Counted from the stretch's first letter, positions 42,978 to 52,685 are shown. The stretch is DNA of 64,000 nucleotides from Vulcanisaeta souniana JCM 11219 (GCF_026000775.1 NZ_AP026830.1:1635056-1699055), one strand, 5' to 3'. Numbers and translations are program-made. Notes: generated by a model from the sequence alone, not told the origin.

Positions 42978-44267
42978 ATGATAAGGGGACTCGGCAAACA
43001 GTGGGTGCGGGTGCTCGCCACATCACTACTTATAGTGGCGGCAGTGCTTTCGCTAGGTAATGCGGTGTTGTTCGCCGTATACGTAACGGCCGCGGCCATC
43101 GCATGGATTTACTGGGGTAAGTACCCAATACCGCTGTCCCTGGGCGTGGTCGCACTAACCTCGTTGGTCACGCCCCCAATGAACATCGCGTTGACGTCAG
43201 CATCGATAATGCTGATGGACAACGCCCTTAAAACGGGTAATGACAGGCCCTGGTGGTTCTACGCGGCGCCCCTCGCAACCTCGGCATTGCTCGCGGCGAT
43301 TCTCAGGCAGTTCTACACCGCGGTCTCATTCGCCATACCATTAATCTACGTATTACTGATGTCGTTAATAAGCATCATTAGGCACCACACAGCCACTATT
43401 GAACTAAGGCCCAGCAGGAACCTACGCATTAACGCCGGCTCCGGACTGCTGTACTCGCTGACGGTAGTCACGAAGCCCCCACTCAGGGCGGTAGTGGAGG
43501 TTAAGGCCCCGGGGAGCCTCAGGGTAAGCCCAACCAGGCTCTACCTTAATGGCGAGGCCTCCATCAACGTGAACGCCAGGTACAACCTCGGCGGTGTTAA
43601 GAGGCCGAGGCTTGTCCTCACGTTCACCGACACACGCGGCCTCGTGAGGGTGAGGAGGGTCGTTAGGCACCCGAGAATCACCGTAATACCCAGGGCGAGG
43701 ACTGCTATTCAATTCGCCAGGGGCTTACTGGCTCAATCAGCGTTGACGCTGGGTGCCGAGGACGTCCGTGAGGTTAGGGAGTACGTACCGGGCGACCCAA
43801 TCAGGAGGTTGCATTGGAAGAAGAGCGCGAAATTGAATAAGTTAATCATCAAGTTACTGCAGGGCCCGGGATTGCCGGGCCCCATCATCCTGCTATCCTA
43901 CGCAACAAGCCCTACACTGGTTGATAGGGTTGGGGAGGTCCTCGTTTACTTAACCGCTGAGTTGCTAACGAGAATCCCGAGGATAGAGGTCATCTCCGTG
44001 GATAGGGACGGTAAAGCCACTAATTACGTGCTCAGTAGAGATAATTATTTCGAAATGATTGAGAAAGCTTTGAACAAAATTGAAAATCTAAATATGAAGC
44101 TCGTTGGCGGTGGTGACTATGCGGATGTACTGGGCACCATTAAGTACTCAATACCCTTAAGGGTTAAGGGCATGGTTAAGGAGGGCGTCATAGTCATTGG
44201 GCAAGGATTGTTCGTGGAGCCAATATGCAATGCCTTTAAGGAGCGTGTAATTTGTATTTCCGTATAG
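42978..44267 (+). CDS. DUF58-domain protein
   Basis: This 429-residue protein has N-terminal hydrophobic segments (VLATSLLIVAAVLSLGNAVL and following) then a beta-rich middle (SLRVSPTRLYLNGEASINVN). The DUF58 hallmark is VREYVPGDPIRRLHWKKSAK followed by KLIIKLL. DUF58 proteins are vWA-like partners of MoxR ATPases. This copy lacks an obvious MIDAS DxSxS sequence in the C-terminal part, which is common in short members. It is the last gene in the operon; the next gene starts 80 bases later behind an AT-rich promoter-like region. Confidence 0.88.
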   Translation: MIRGLGKQWVRVLATSLLIVAAVLSLGNAVLFAVYVTAAAIAWIYWGKYPIPLSLGVVALTSLVTPPMNIALTSASIMLMDNALKTGNDRPWWFYAAPLATSALLAAILRQFYTAVSFAIPLIYVLLMSLISIIRHHTATIELRPSRNLRINAGSGLLYSLTVVTKPPLRAVVEVKAPGSLRVSPTRLYLNGEASINVNARYNLGGVKRPRLVLTFTDTRGLVRVRRVVRHPRITVIPRARTAIQFARGLLAQSALTLGAEDVREVREYVPGDPIRRLHWKKSAKLNKLIIKLLQGPGLPGPIILLSYATSPTLVDRVGEVLVYLTAELLTRIPRIEVISVDRDGKATNYVLSRDNYFEMIEKALNKIENLNMKLVGGGDYADVLGTIKYSIPLRVKGMVKEGVIVIGQGLFVEPICNAFKERVICISV

Positions 44268-44346
44268 TCCTTAATTCTTATTTCGAGGATAATACTTTAA
44301 ATAATATTATATGAAATCAAAAGAGGTACATATCCAACGATGGTGA

Positions 44347-45483
44347 ATGAACATGGTGAGATTACTGATGATGCTCGAGGGATTAAGCATCGCGCTTATA
44401 GTAATGCATTTCATAACGCCAAGTATTTACTACGTAATTGCGAGGGGCTGGCTAAGGCTTAGTAGCAAAACAGGCAGTAGGGATGGGCTTACCACCGAAC
44501 CGCCATTTGTGTCAATAATAATACCAACGTATAATGAGGCTAAGGTAATAACTCAGAAATTGAGTAATATCTACCTGCAGGACTACCCGAGGGATAGGTT
44601 TGAGGTCATTATTGTTGACTCAGGGAGTACTGACGGAACAATGGATTTAATTCGTGAGTGGGTTAAAGGTCATGGGGACATTAACGTTAGGGTTATTGAG
44701 GAGGGTGTTCGAATGGGCAAGGCCCACGCCCTAAACACGGCATTGAGGAACGCCAAGGGCGACATTATAGTGATTACTGACGCTGACTCAACCTGGTTAA
44801 GGGACTCCCTTAGGAATGCCGTTACCTGGCTTGTGAATGATTGCGTTGGTGCTGTTTCCTGCAATAAAGTACCGAGGACTAACAAGGACGTTGAGACTGA
44901 GTATAGGAATTACTACGGCTTGCTTAGGATTGCCGAGAGTAGGAAGTTCTCATCAGCCATATTCCATGGAGAATTGGCTGCGTTTAAGAGGGATTTACTT
45001 GAGAAAATTGGTGGTTTTCCCACGGATCTTGGCGCCGATGATAGTCACACGGCCGGCTTAATATCAATGATGGGTTATAGGGCTATTATCCCCGAGGATG
45101 TTAAGTGCATTGAGTATGTGCCGAGTAAGGGCTACTGGACGTGGAGGATCAGGAGGGCCCAGCATTTAATCCAGCACTTCCTAAGGTTCCTGAGGTACGT
45201 GTTAATTGATGGTAGGGACCTACCCAGGGATTACAGGCAAATAATGCTCTATGAATCATACCTACACCTGGTCAATCCCTGGCTTTTCGTAGTAGGACTT
45301 GTATTGATAATCATATCTGCAATACACGGCGCCTTAATACCCATTGCACTACTACTGATTGGAGCCGCCCTACTGGTCATTAAGATATTCAGGACCTGGG
45401 TAATGACCCAGGTAATACTCGTGGCGGCCGCCATTAGGAACCTGTGGAATAAGGAGTTGGTATGGAGGAAGATAGAGAAGTGA
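44347..45483 (+). CDS. Membrane-bound processive-type glycosyltransferase family 2
   Basis: The 378-residue enzyme begins with a membrane helix (SIALIVMHFITPSIYYVIA). The catalytic GT-A domain has FVSIIIPTYNEAKVITQKLS, VIIVDSGSTDGTMDLI, GKAHALNTALRNAKGDIIVI and TDADSTW. The acceptor motif is FPTDLGADDSHTAG, and WTWRIRRAQHLIQ corresponds to the Q/RXXRW region. Two or three more helices follow (WLFVVGLVLIIISAIHGALI and after). This is the layout of hyaluronan-, cellulose- and dolichyl-phosphate-sugar-type synthases. The gene overlaps the GT-C-like gene by 22 bases. A likely promoter is the AT-rich stretch 44291-44312. Confidence 0.87.
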   Translation: MNMVRLLMMLEGLSIALIVMHFITPSIYYVIARGWLRLSSKTGSRDGLTTEPPFVSIIIPTYNEAKVITQKLSNIYLQDYPRDRFEVIIVDSGSTDGTMDLIREWVKGHGDINVRVIEEGVRMGKAHALNTALRNAKGDIIVITDADSTWLRDSLRNAVTWLVNDCVGAVSCNKVPRTNKDVETEYRNYYGLLRIAESRKFSSAIFHGELAAFKRDLLEKIGGFPTDLGADDSHTAGLISMMGYRAIIPEDVKCIEYVPSKGYWTWRIRRAQHLIQHFLRFLRYVLIDGRDLPRDYRQIMLYESYLHLVNPWLFVVGLVLIIISAIHGALIPIALLLIGAALLVIKIFRTWVMTQVILVAAAIRNLWNKELVWRKIEK

Positions 45484-47072
45484 CTAGGGTTGCGCCCATA
45501 ATTGCGCCGCTCGCAATACTCGCATCATTGGTGATGCTCAATTACGTGATCAATGGTCTACCGTACATACCCGACTCCTGGGTCCACATAGCCCACTCGG
45601 AAACCCTGCTGAGGACGGGTTATCTCTTCGGTCCATCACCAAACCCATCAATGGTAAGCTACAACTACCAGTGGCCCACGGTAAACCTACTACTCGCCCT
45701 ATCACAGTCTGTGCTTGGTTTGAGCCCTCTACAGTCGTTTTATGTAGTGAGCCTCCTAGCGTCACTATCCATAATACCCTTCGTATTATTCGTGATGAGA
45801 TTAACGAGGAGTAACTCCGTGACCCTAATCACGGGCTTACTATTCGCGGTATTAAGCGTTAAACTCCTCGTTGATTCATCGGTAATGAAGGAGACGGCTG
45901 CCCAATACCCATTCTACGCCTACCTACTGGCCACGTACATGGCATTAACGGATAGGAAGCACTTCAGGCAGAACCTGGTGGTTATGGTCCTGGCCTTCGT
46001 GGCCATACTCTTCGCCCATCACTTCACGCTATTAATGGCGCTGGCCTACACCTTCATAATCTCAATAACAGTATTAGTAAGTAACTACCTGAGTGGTGAG
46101 GATGCCAGGCGTGGACTTTACGTATTAATCACTGTAATAGCCCTGGGCCTACTCACCTATTACTGGTACATGGACTACTTGAGGACATTCAGCGTCACGG
46201 GCTTCGTAACGCCAGGCCTAATCTCAACGCCAATCCTCATAGCCCTCCTCCTAATTGACTACGTAACAATGCGCAGGGGGTCGCGAATAGCGATCTACAC
46301 CACACTGTCGATGATTGCCCTCGCATTAATAGCCATGTTCTCAATCGGCAGGCTCCAACCCTACATATTGGAGGGATTTAACAGGGCTGTGGTCCTATCA
46401 TCGATACCTTACATACTACCAATCCTCATGGCCGTACTCTACCTAGCCCTTTACGGACTTGAGAGGCCCGTAATTACCATTACCACGATAATATCGCTCG
46501 CCATACTACTCTACGTCCTACTCATGGGCAACAACCCACTGGAACTGCTCTTCCTCTCCAAGTCCCTGGACTTCGTTATGCCCTTCCTACTAATACCAAC
46601 GGCACTGGTGATTACCTGGACCACGAGACGCAGATTACCCCTTAAGGTCATTATCTACGTACTCACGGCGGCCATGGTAATTTCATTACCCATGTTCGCC
46701 GTACTAACCCTATACACGTACTCACTGCCAACTTCATCAACCCTCACCGTCTACAGAATGATTGATTACAAAGAATTAAATGCCGTAAATTCCCTAATAC
46801 CGAGAAACTCCACACTCTACTCACCAATCAGCTATGAGTCAATGATAATGTTCATGACAGGGATTAACTCCTCAGACCCAACCACCCACCTGCTCCATGG
46901 TGAGGCACCACCGGGTTTACTCATGCTCACCCAAAGGAACCTAAGGATTGGCTTCCTCTACGGCTCGGGCTATGGCATGGTTAACATACCCAGGAACTAC
47001 CTACTCAACACCCTGGCGGGTGATGACCTGGTATACTCGAGCAGGACCCTATGGCTTTGGACAAAGCCCTAA
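45462..47072 (+). CDS. Polytopic membrane protein, probable GT-C glycosyltransferase
   Basis: The 536-residue protein has about 12 hydrophobic segments. The first outer loop has INGLPYIPDSWVHIAHSETL, in which the acidic Asp lies at the position used for catalysis in GT-C enzymes. VMKETAAQYPFYAYLLATYM is another recognisable loop, and an outer C-terminal domain ends LWLWTKP. It matches the architecture of the 17752-19359 product. Coupled to a GT2 gene, it could use the dolichyl-linked sugar that the GT2 product makes. It meets the ABC transporter gene tail-to-tail with a four-base overlap. Confidence 0.6.
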   Translation: MEEDREVTRVAPIIAPLAILASLVMLNYVINGLPYIPDSWVHIAHSETLLRTGYLFGPSPNPSMVSYNYQWPTVNLLLALSQSVLGLSPLQSFYVVSLLASLSIIPFVLFVMRLTRSNSVTLITGLLFAVLSVKLLVDSSVMKETAAQYPFYAYLLATYMALTDRKHFRQNLVVMVLAFVAILFAHHFTLLMALAYTFIISITVLVSNYLSGEDARRGLYVLITVIALGLLTYYWYMDYLRTFSVTGFVTPGLISTPILIALLLIDYVTMRRGSRIAIYTTLSMIALALIAMFSIGRLQPYILEGFNRAVVLSSIPYILPILMAVLYLALYGLERPVITITTIISLAILLYVLLMGNNPLELLFLSKSLDFVMPFLLIPTALVITWTTRRRLPLKVIIYVLTAAMVISLPMFAVLTLYTYSLPTSSTLTVYRMIDYKELNAVNSLIPRNSTLYSPISYESMIMFMTGINSSDPTTHLLHGEAPPGLLMLTQRNLRIGFLYGSGYGMVNIPRNYLLNTLAGDDLVYSSRTLWLWTKP

Positions 47073-47731
47073 GGCTCAGTCGTTAATTCACCAGCCCTAA
47101 TCATATAAAGCCTATCCGAATTCCTAATCAGGTACTGGTCGTGGGTCGCCACAAGCACAACCCTACCCAACCCAGCCTCCTCCCTAAGTATCCTAATTAA
47201 CAACTCTACGTTGGCCCTGTCGAGGCTATTCGTTGGTTCATCCATAATGAGGAACTCATGATCCCTGGCTAGGGCTACCGCTATCGAGGCCCTCCTCCTC
47301 TCACCACCACTCACCTGCCCAGGCCTCTTATCAAGAACATGCCCAATCCCAATCAACCCACTGACCCACCTAATCCTCTCCTCAATAACCCTATTACCAA
47401 GTCCCTGAACTCTAAGGGCCAGCCTAAGGTTCTCCCTAATCGTCAAACCACTCACCAGTAGGTCGTCCTGGGGCACGTAGGAGACTAGGTTAACAACTTC
47501 ACGGGCCCTCGAGTCTGCGTAAATGTCGACGCCGTTTATTAAGACCCTGCCCGAGTCAGGCCTTAGGTAGCCGGCTATTATCCTCAGTAGTGTCGACTTA
47601 CCACTACCGCTCGGCCCAGCTATGCATGTTATTGAGTTTGGCGGCGTGTTAATGCTGACGTTCCTTAATACTGCGTAATTGCCGAGGGACTTCGATACAT
47701 TGATCACGCTAATACCGAAATTAATCAACAT
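47069..47731 (-). CDS. ABC transporter ATPase, LolD/MacB type
   Basis: This 220-residue nucleotide-binding subunit has Walker A GPSGSGKSTLLRIIA, a Q-loop in VSYVPQDDLLVSGLTI, signature VSGGERRRASIAVALAR, and Walker B EFLIMDEPTNSLD with a following H-loop (VLVATHDQYLI). It belongs to the group that pairs with FtsX-fold permeases, encoded by the overlapping upstream gene. The small size and lack of extra domains fit an exporter or mechanotransmission ATPase. The stop overlaps the convergent GT-C-like gene by four bases. Confidence 0.93.
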   Translation of the reverse strand: MLINFGISVINVSKSLGNYAVLRNVSINTPPNSITCIAGPSGSGKSTLLRIIAGYLRPDSGRVLINGVDIYADSRAREVVNLVSYVPQDDLLVSGLTIRENLRLALRVQGLGNRVIEERIRWVSGLIGIGHVLDKRPGQVSGGERRRASIAVALARDHEFLIMDEPTNSLDRANVELLIRILREEAGLGRVVLVATHDQYLIRNSDRLYMIRAGELTTEP

Positions 47732-49346
47732 CGATCACCCTAGACCTAATCACTAAATGCATTATTATTAGTAGCAGGAGGGTGGTGATGAGGGCGACGG
47801 TATATGGGTAGTGATTACTCACGGCAATTAGGTAAATTGGTTGATTCATGATCCCTAATTTCATGAACCTAGTCATGAGCGGCCACAGGTAGTTGGCCGT
47901 TAGGAACCCAAGCGCCGTGGAAATTATATACGTGACTATGATCGGTAGGTCAACCAGTAATGCCATGTTTAAACCGTCAGCCCTGTTCAATCTCAAGTAT
48001 GTGATTAATTCCCTGTTAACATTAATTGAGTATTCGCTGATCCCCACTACACCGATGGATACTATGACCAGGAGACTAATGATGATCCCAATGAATGTAC
48101 CAATGCCTATCTTCAGGGCATTAATTAATGCCTCAGACCCAGAATTGGGGGTTAGCGGCGTTACCTTCGTGAAGTAATTATATGCATGCGTCATTAACTC
48201 GCTCATTACCACGGAATAGGGCGTCAGCACCACGGTCACGTTTAGCCCAGGCCCTATGTATTTACTCACGGTGTAGTATACCGAACTCATGATAATAACA
48301 ATCCTATACGTATTACCTAACAACGAAATTGGGGTGGCACCGCCCCCCACTGTTGAGTAGGCCAATGAACCATTCATGTAATAAATCAATAAGTAATAAT
48401 TACTTACTAACGAACCATTGGGCCACTCCACAGTAACCCACTCACTCGGTATTGCATATGTCGTGTTGATGACCCTCGGTATTGAAACACCCACCACCCT
48501 AATGGTGTCATTACCACTTAGTATTACTGGGAGGAACCAGGTGATTGCCGACTCATTATATGCAATCACGTAGTACACGCCGAACGGTAATGCCAGCGTA
48601 GTGTTGGTAAGTGGCCCGTTAAACACCGTGTGATTCATGGAATCCAATACCGCCAGGTAATCATTGCTCATGTTTGTGATTATCCTCAATTCATAGACCT
48701 GATTCACCCTACTTATTAATTCATAACTCGCGTTGATGTATATTGCATTAACTATGGGTGATGGTAATGAATCCAGGCGCTGCGCCATGGTTATGTTTAA
48801 GATAACCTCATAATTGAGTTGTGGATATCTAGATGAGGTTATGATCCCGGTAACCGTTAGATTATCCGTGATGCCCTTGAAAGAGGTTATAATTAGCTCA
48901 TCGCCAACCTTAACATGTAGCTCCTCAGCTAATTTATAACCAACCAACGCACCCCGGCCCAAGTCAGGCTGCGTAGCGTTTATGCTGTAATAACCAATAC
49001 AACCTGGTTCAATACCCCTAATGATTGCTGGGGTTTCATTCACAATCGACGGTACTATGACCTCCGGCACGGCTGTCACGCCCATGTCCCTGAGGGAGTA
49101 GGCCAGGTTTATTGGTACCCAACTCGTGAATATGGATATTGACTCACCCTTCTTAATCGTAGCATTGCCAATATTAAGGAGGAATAGTTGCGGTAGGTAA
49201 TACATGGCTAACATCGTGGATATAACCAAGCCCAGCGCCAGGGCTACGAGGTAGATAGATAGCACAGTTACGGCCAAGCCCCTAGGGTAGAGAGGCATAC
49301 CTACGCACCCATACAATTCCCTCTCCAATGTATGTAACGCATGCAA
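47721..49346 (-). CDS. FtsX/MacB-type ABC permease
   Basis: A 541-residue permease. The N-terminal helix (LAVTVLSIYLVALALGLVIS) is followed by a large outer domain of about 350 residues, with GRGALVGYKLAEELHVKVGD and ITSFKGITDNLTVTGIITSS typical of the MacB periplasmic core domain. Three C-terminal helices follow (IGIGTFIGIIISLLVIVSIG, then LVDLPIIVTYIISTALGFL, and a final one near LITTLLLLIIMHLVI), the FtsX core. The outer domain carries many sequons. It overlaps the ATPase gene by 11 bases and the upstream small membrane gene by 65. The substrate may be a lipid or surface-linked compound. Confidence 0.8.
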   Translation of the reverse strand: MHALHTLERELYGCVGMPLYPRGLAVTVLSIYLVALALGLVISTMLAMYYLPQLFLLNIGNATIKKGESISIFTSWVPINLAYSLRDMGVTAVPEVIVPSIVNETPAIIRGIEPGCIGYYSINATQPDLGRGALVGYKLAEELHVKVGDELIITSFKGITDNLTVTGIITSSRYPQLNYEVILNITMAQRLDSLPSPIVNAIYINASYELISRVNQVYELRIITNMSNDYLAVLDSMNHTVFNGPLTNTTLALPFGVYYVIAYNESAITWFLPVILSGNDTIRVVGVSIPRVINTTYAIPSEWVTVEWPNGSLVSNYYLLIYYMNGSLAYSTVGGGATPISLLGNTYRIVIIMSSVYYTVSKYIGPGLNVTVVLTPYSVVMSELMTHAYNYFTKVTPLTPNSGSEALINALKIGIGTFIGIIISLLVIVSIGVVGISEYSINVNRELITYLRLNRADGLNMALLVDLPIIVTYIISTALGFLTANYLWPLMTRFMKLGIMNQPIYLIAVSNHYPYTVALITTLLLLIIMHLVIRSRVIDVD

Positions 49347-49887
49347 CGCAGGCCAGGGGAATTACCACCGGCAATGCGCTTGTTATGTCAATGCCGTAAT
49401 TAGCAATTGGTATCAAATTCAGTGTCGTCAAAACCTTCATAAGCACCAATACAAGGGCCACCGCCACGGAGACCCCCAATGCAAATGAGTATATGGAGAT
49501 AAGGAACATTAATAGCGCGATATACGTAGTGGCGCTTAGGCTCGACCTAAAGATGCTAATTATGGCCTTAAGATCATCCTTCAAGCTCCTTATTAGGCCA
49601 TTAACCATGAATATTGACGTCACGATGAAGACTATGGTTAATGAGGTAATTATTAAGTACGTTATGGAGTTTATGAAACTAATGGCATTAATTACTATGG
49701 ATCTTAAATATGGGGTTGCCGTGGCAATCAACGACCCTACGTATGTATTAAGAATATTCATTAGTAACTCATACGTTGTTAATATGGCCATGGGTATTGC
49801 AGCATTCACTATCAACAACCTAAATGAATTAATATCCCTAATGAAGAACCTAACCGATGCATCAATTACATAAATTAGGCGATACAT
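49282..49887 (-). CDS. Integral membrane protein, partner of the ABC exporter
   Basis: The 201-residue protein has about four hydrophobic segments: LIVNAAIPMAILTTYELLMN, ITYLIITSLTIVFIVTSIFM, TTYIALLMFLISIYSFALGV and ALPVVIPLACVACV. It lacks outer domains. No family was recognised. The 65-base overlap with the permease gene and the shared strand suggest one operon and perhaps one complex. No clear promoter was found immediately upstream; the region holds a decayed gene. Confidence 0.55.
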   Translation of the reverse strand: MYRLIYVIDASVRFFIRDINSFRLLIVNAAIPMAILTTYELLMNILNTYVGSLIATATPYLRSIVINAISFINSITYLIITSLTIVFIVTSIFMVNGLIRSLKDDLKAIISIFRSSLSATTYIALLMFLISIYSFALGVSVAVALVLVLMKVLTTLNLIPIANYGIDITSALPVVIPLACVACVTYIGEGIVWVRRYASLP

Positions 49888-49959
49888 ATTACCACTTAAT
49901 CAACGCATTTAGAAATTAATTTATTAAAGCTTTAAACCCACGATATGGGCATTAAATCC

Positions 49960-50121
49960 CTAACTACCGTCATAACCAAGTCTCCTAGCCAATTCGGTGA
50001 ATACCCACCAATCAGGCCTTGCGTCACCCAGTAAGTCAACCATTCTCCCCGTTAATTGCAACCTCCTCTCCGTATACGTGAACGCGCCGTAATCCCCAAG
50101 CCACTCCTCTAACGATAGTTC
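49960..50121 (-). pseudogene. Remnant of a molybdopterin oxidoreductase
   Basis: The minus strand between a TAG at 50122-50124 and a TAG at 49960-49962 encodes LSLEEWLGDYGAFTYTERRL, then GRMVDLLGDARPDWWVFTEL and ARRLGYDG. This matches the C-terminal part of formate dehydrogenase or related molybdopterin enzymes, in which EGTxTNxERR and GEARPDWWIxxELARRLG are standard. About 52 codons remain and nothing else of the enzyme is seen nearby. It occupies most of the 271-base gap between the exporter and the anion-transporter gene. Confidence 0.75.
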
Positions 50122-50158
50122 CTAACCCATTGGCCTGTAAAGCATTGCATACTGCTGC

Positions 50159-51853
50159 TTAAATCTGAATCACGTGAGTGAATAAGGCGGTGATTAGTAA
50201 AATAGTGATTAGTAGTATTGTACCCATTGTTAGGTAATCCCTGGGTTTATAATTCCCTGGGTTATAGACGAGTAGGTTTGCCGGGTGGCTGAAGGGCGTT
50301 AGGAATGTGGTTGTGGAGGCCATGGCGACCACCGTCACTGCTAGTAACGGGTTTGGGTATGTGAGGGCTATTGGAGTCATTATTGATGCGGCACTCACGT
50401 TGTTTACGAAGTTGGCTATGAGCGCGGTTATTAGGAATAGTATGATTAGGGACTTGGGAAGTACATCGGCTATTACCATTGATAAGCCGCTACTGCTCAT
50501 TGCGTAGCCCAGGGTTAGGAAGGACGCTATGAATATTAGTACAGACCAATCAATGTATTGGTAAATCCTCCTATAATTAACTGCACCGCTAAGCATCAAA
50601 ACGACAACGCCGGTGAGGAAGGCCAGGGCAATGTCCACGCCGAATAACGAGGCAATCGTGGCCCCGACTAGGGCCGCAACGGATAAGGCGCCCTTCCTAA
50701 CATCAAAGAGCTTGGCACCCCTAGTCCTGAGCGGCACCAATCCGTAATCACCCATGAACTTGGCAATACTCTCCTCATCACCCATGAGGAGTAGTGCATC
50801 ACCGGGCCTAAGCATTACGTGGGATATCCTGCCATATATCCTCCTACTCCCTGTGGAAATACCAACTATCTTAACTCCATACTTATTCAGAACGTCTATG
50901 TCGGATATCGTGTAATTAATTAAAGGCGATGAACTGGTTATTAATGCCTCAACAACCTCCTTACCCTCAACCTGCTCTGACTGGGGCGCCAGGGCTAATC
51001 CCTTTATTGATGAGATTATTGGTAGTTTGTCCACGGGGACCTCCATTATCAACGTGGTTCCACCATGAACCCTACCAGCCCTGGATAACCTCCTTGGTAA
51101 TACTGACCTTATCTTAACTCCATACTCCCTCTCAACCTCACGCTTGGTCTTCCCCACCAACTCGCAATCCTCATTTACCTGGGCCTCAACCACGTACTCA
51201 CCAATCTTCAGGTCATCAACGCTGGCAACCACGCTTTCCCTATTTGGTAGTAGTAAGTATATGAGTAGTAGTGCTGGTATGCTTGCGAAAACTATTACCA
51301 GGCCTATGTTTAGGAACTGAAATATTGACAAATACCTACCAAGCCTCTCGTACCAAAGCTGGTCAATTATCAAATTCGTACTGGTACCAAATATTGTATA
51401 CCTACCGCCAACAATAGCCGCATAGGAGAGCGGGAGTAGGTACTTGGATAATTTCTTGTTGTGGTTCCTCGACACCGCGTACATGAATGGTATGAATATG
51501 GAGACCAGGGCCACGTCACTCATGAACCCCGACAACAACGACACTATTAATATCACGAATACCAGGAACACGTACTCATTCCTAAACACCCTATCCAACT
51601 CCCCAGCTAACCGATCAAGGAAACCCGACTCCTCAAGGGCCTTGCTAATCACCATTATACTACCAAGCACGACAACGGTTGTGGAACCAATAAATGACAG
51701 GGCCTTCTCAGCGCTTATCACACCGCCGATTATGAGCAATACCATGAGGAGCACGCCCACCACGTCATACCTAACAACACGGCTCAGCAGTAACACCACA
51801 GCCAGCACCAGTACAGTTAATACGTAGTACTCACTAAATGAGAGAACAACCAT
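50159..51853 (-). CDS. DASS/SLC13-type anion transporter with two RCK_C (TrkA-C) domains
   Basis: The 564-residue protein has N-terminal helices (VLTVLVLAVVLLLSRVVRYD) with the family pattern LGSIMVISKALEESGFLDRL. Next are two central soluble domains (about 210-290 and 290-370) of TrkA-C type, the second ending VMLRPGDALLLMGDEESIAK. Later helices carry NFVNNVSAASIMTPIALTYP and ASTTTFLTPFSHPANLLVYN, the ion-binding SNT-like motifs. Such proteins carry sulfate, dicarboxylates or similar anions with sodium or protons. Substrate uncertain. Single gene, about 47 bases from the SDR gene upstream. Confidence 0.85.
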   Translation of the reverse strand: MVVLSFSEYYVLTVLVLAVVLLLSRVVRYDVVGVLLMVLLIIGGVISAEKALSFIGSTTVVVLGSIMVISKALEESGFLDRLAGELDRVFRNEYVFLVFVILIVSLLSGFMSDVALVSIFIPFMYAVSRNHNKKLSKYLLPLSYAAIVGGRYTIFGTSTNLIIDQLWYERLGRYLSIFQFLNIGLVIVFASIPALLLIYLLLPNRESVVASVDDLKIGEYVVEAQVNEDCELVGKTKREVEREYGVKIRSVLPRRLSRAGRVHGGTTLIMEVPVDKLPIISSIKGLALAPQSEQVEGKEVVEALITSSSPLINYTISDIDVLNKYGVKIVGISTGSRRIYGRISHVMLRPGDALLLMGDEESIAKFMGDYGLVPLRTRGAKLFDVRKGALSVAALVGATIASLFGVDIALAFLTGVVVLMLSGAVNYRRIYQYIDWSVLIFIASFLTLGYAMSSSGLSMVIADVLPKSLIILFLITALIANFVNNVSAASIMTPIALTYPNPLLAVTVVAMASTTTFLTPFSHPANLLVYNPGNYKPRDYLTMGTILLITILLITALFTHVIQI

Positions 51854-51899
51854 TGATTTTTAAGTGGTCGGTAAGGGTATAAGTTTTTCTTGTATTGCA

Positions 51900-52661
51900 T
51901 TAAACACCGTGGGTCAGGTAATCAATCCTACCGCCATCAGCCACCACGGTCTGTCCCGTAACGTACCTAGCCCTATCGCTGGCCAGGAAGAGCACCACGT
52001 TGGCGATGTCCTCAGGCACACCAGTGGTGCTTAGCATCGTCCTTGACCTGACCAGCGCCTTCGTCTTCTCAACTTCCTCGGGAGCCCTATTGGCGGTGGT
52101 CATGTCGGTCTCAATCCAACCAGGCGCAACCGCATTAACCCTAATACCATACCTCCCAAGATCAAATGCCATGCGCTTCGTGAGTATTATCACAGCAGCC
52201 TTAGTTATAGCATAGTATGTAGTGCCCTCCCAAGCCGTTCCTATACCCGCGTTTGAGGCTATGTTGATTACGACGCCCCTAGTCCTCCTCAACTGAGGCA
52301 GGAACTCAAGGGCAGTGTAGATTATTCCCTTAACGTTGATATCAATCATCCTATTAAACAACCCCTCATCATACGATTCAAACTGCATTAAGTACATAAC
52401 CCCGGCATTATTAACGAGAATATTGACGTCACCAAGCCTATCCCCCACGATCTCCGCAGCTCTCCTAACTTCATCCCTACTCGACACATCGCATTTAATG
52501 GCCAGAATCCCCATTTTCTCGAGCTCCCTTGCCTTATCATCACTCTTGGCGTAGGTTACGGCCACCCTGGCGCCCTCCCTCAAGAACGCCTCGGCAATAG
52601 CCCTACCAATGCCCCTACTGCCACCCGTAACCAGAACCACCTTATTACTGAACTCACCCAT
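51900..52661 (-). CDS. Short-chain dehydrogenase/reductase
   Basis: The 253-residue enzyme has the classical SDR set: VVLVTGGSRGIGRAIAEAF for the cofactor, LVNNAGVMYL, and the catalytic group in VVINIASNAGIG and TTYYAITKAAV (Ser/Ala region, Tyr and Lys), with RVNAVAPGWIETDM. The ending ASDRARYVTGQTVVADGGRI is typical of FabG-like oxidoreductases. Arg and the CDV acidic residue after strand 3 suggest that the cofactor choice is mixed. The start is set at the ATG at 52661, since the TATA box at 52686 leaves only a few bases before the TTG at 52682. Substrate unknown; no neighbour specifies a pathway. Confidence 0.9.
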   Translation of the reverse strand: MGEFSNKVVLVTGGSRGIGRAIAEAFLREGARVAVTYAKSDDKARELEKMGILAIKCDVSSRDEVRRAAEIVGDRLGDVNILVNNAGVMYLMQFESYDEGLFNRMIDINVKGIIYTALEFLPQLRRTRGVVINIASNAGIGTAWEGTTYYAITKAAVIILTKRMAFDLGRYGIRVNAVAPGWIETDMTTANRAPEEVEKTKALVRSRTMLSTTGVPEDIANVVLFLASDRARYVTGQTVVADGGRIDYLTHGV

Positions 52662-52685
52662 ACAGGGCCTAGGTATGCCCAAGTA

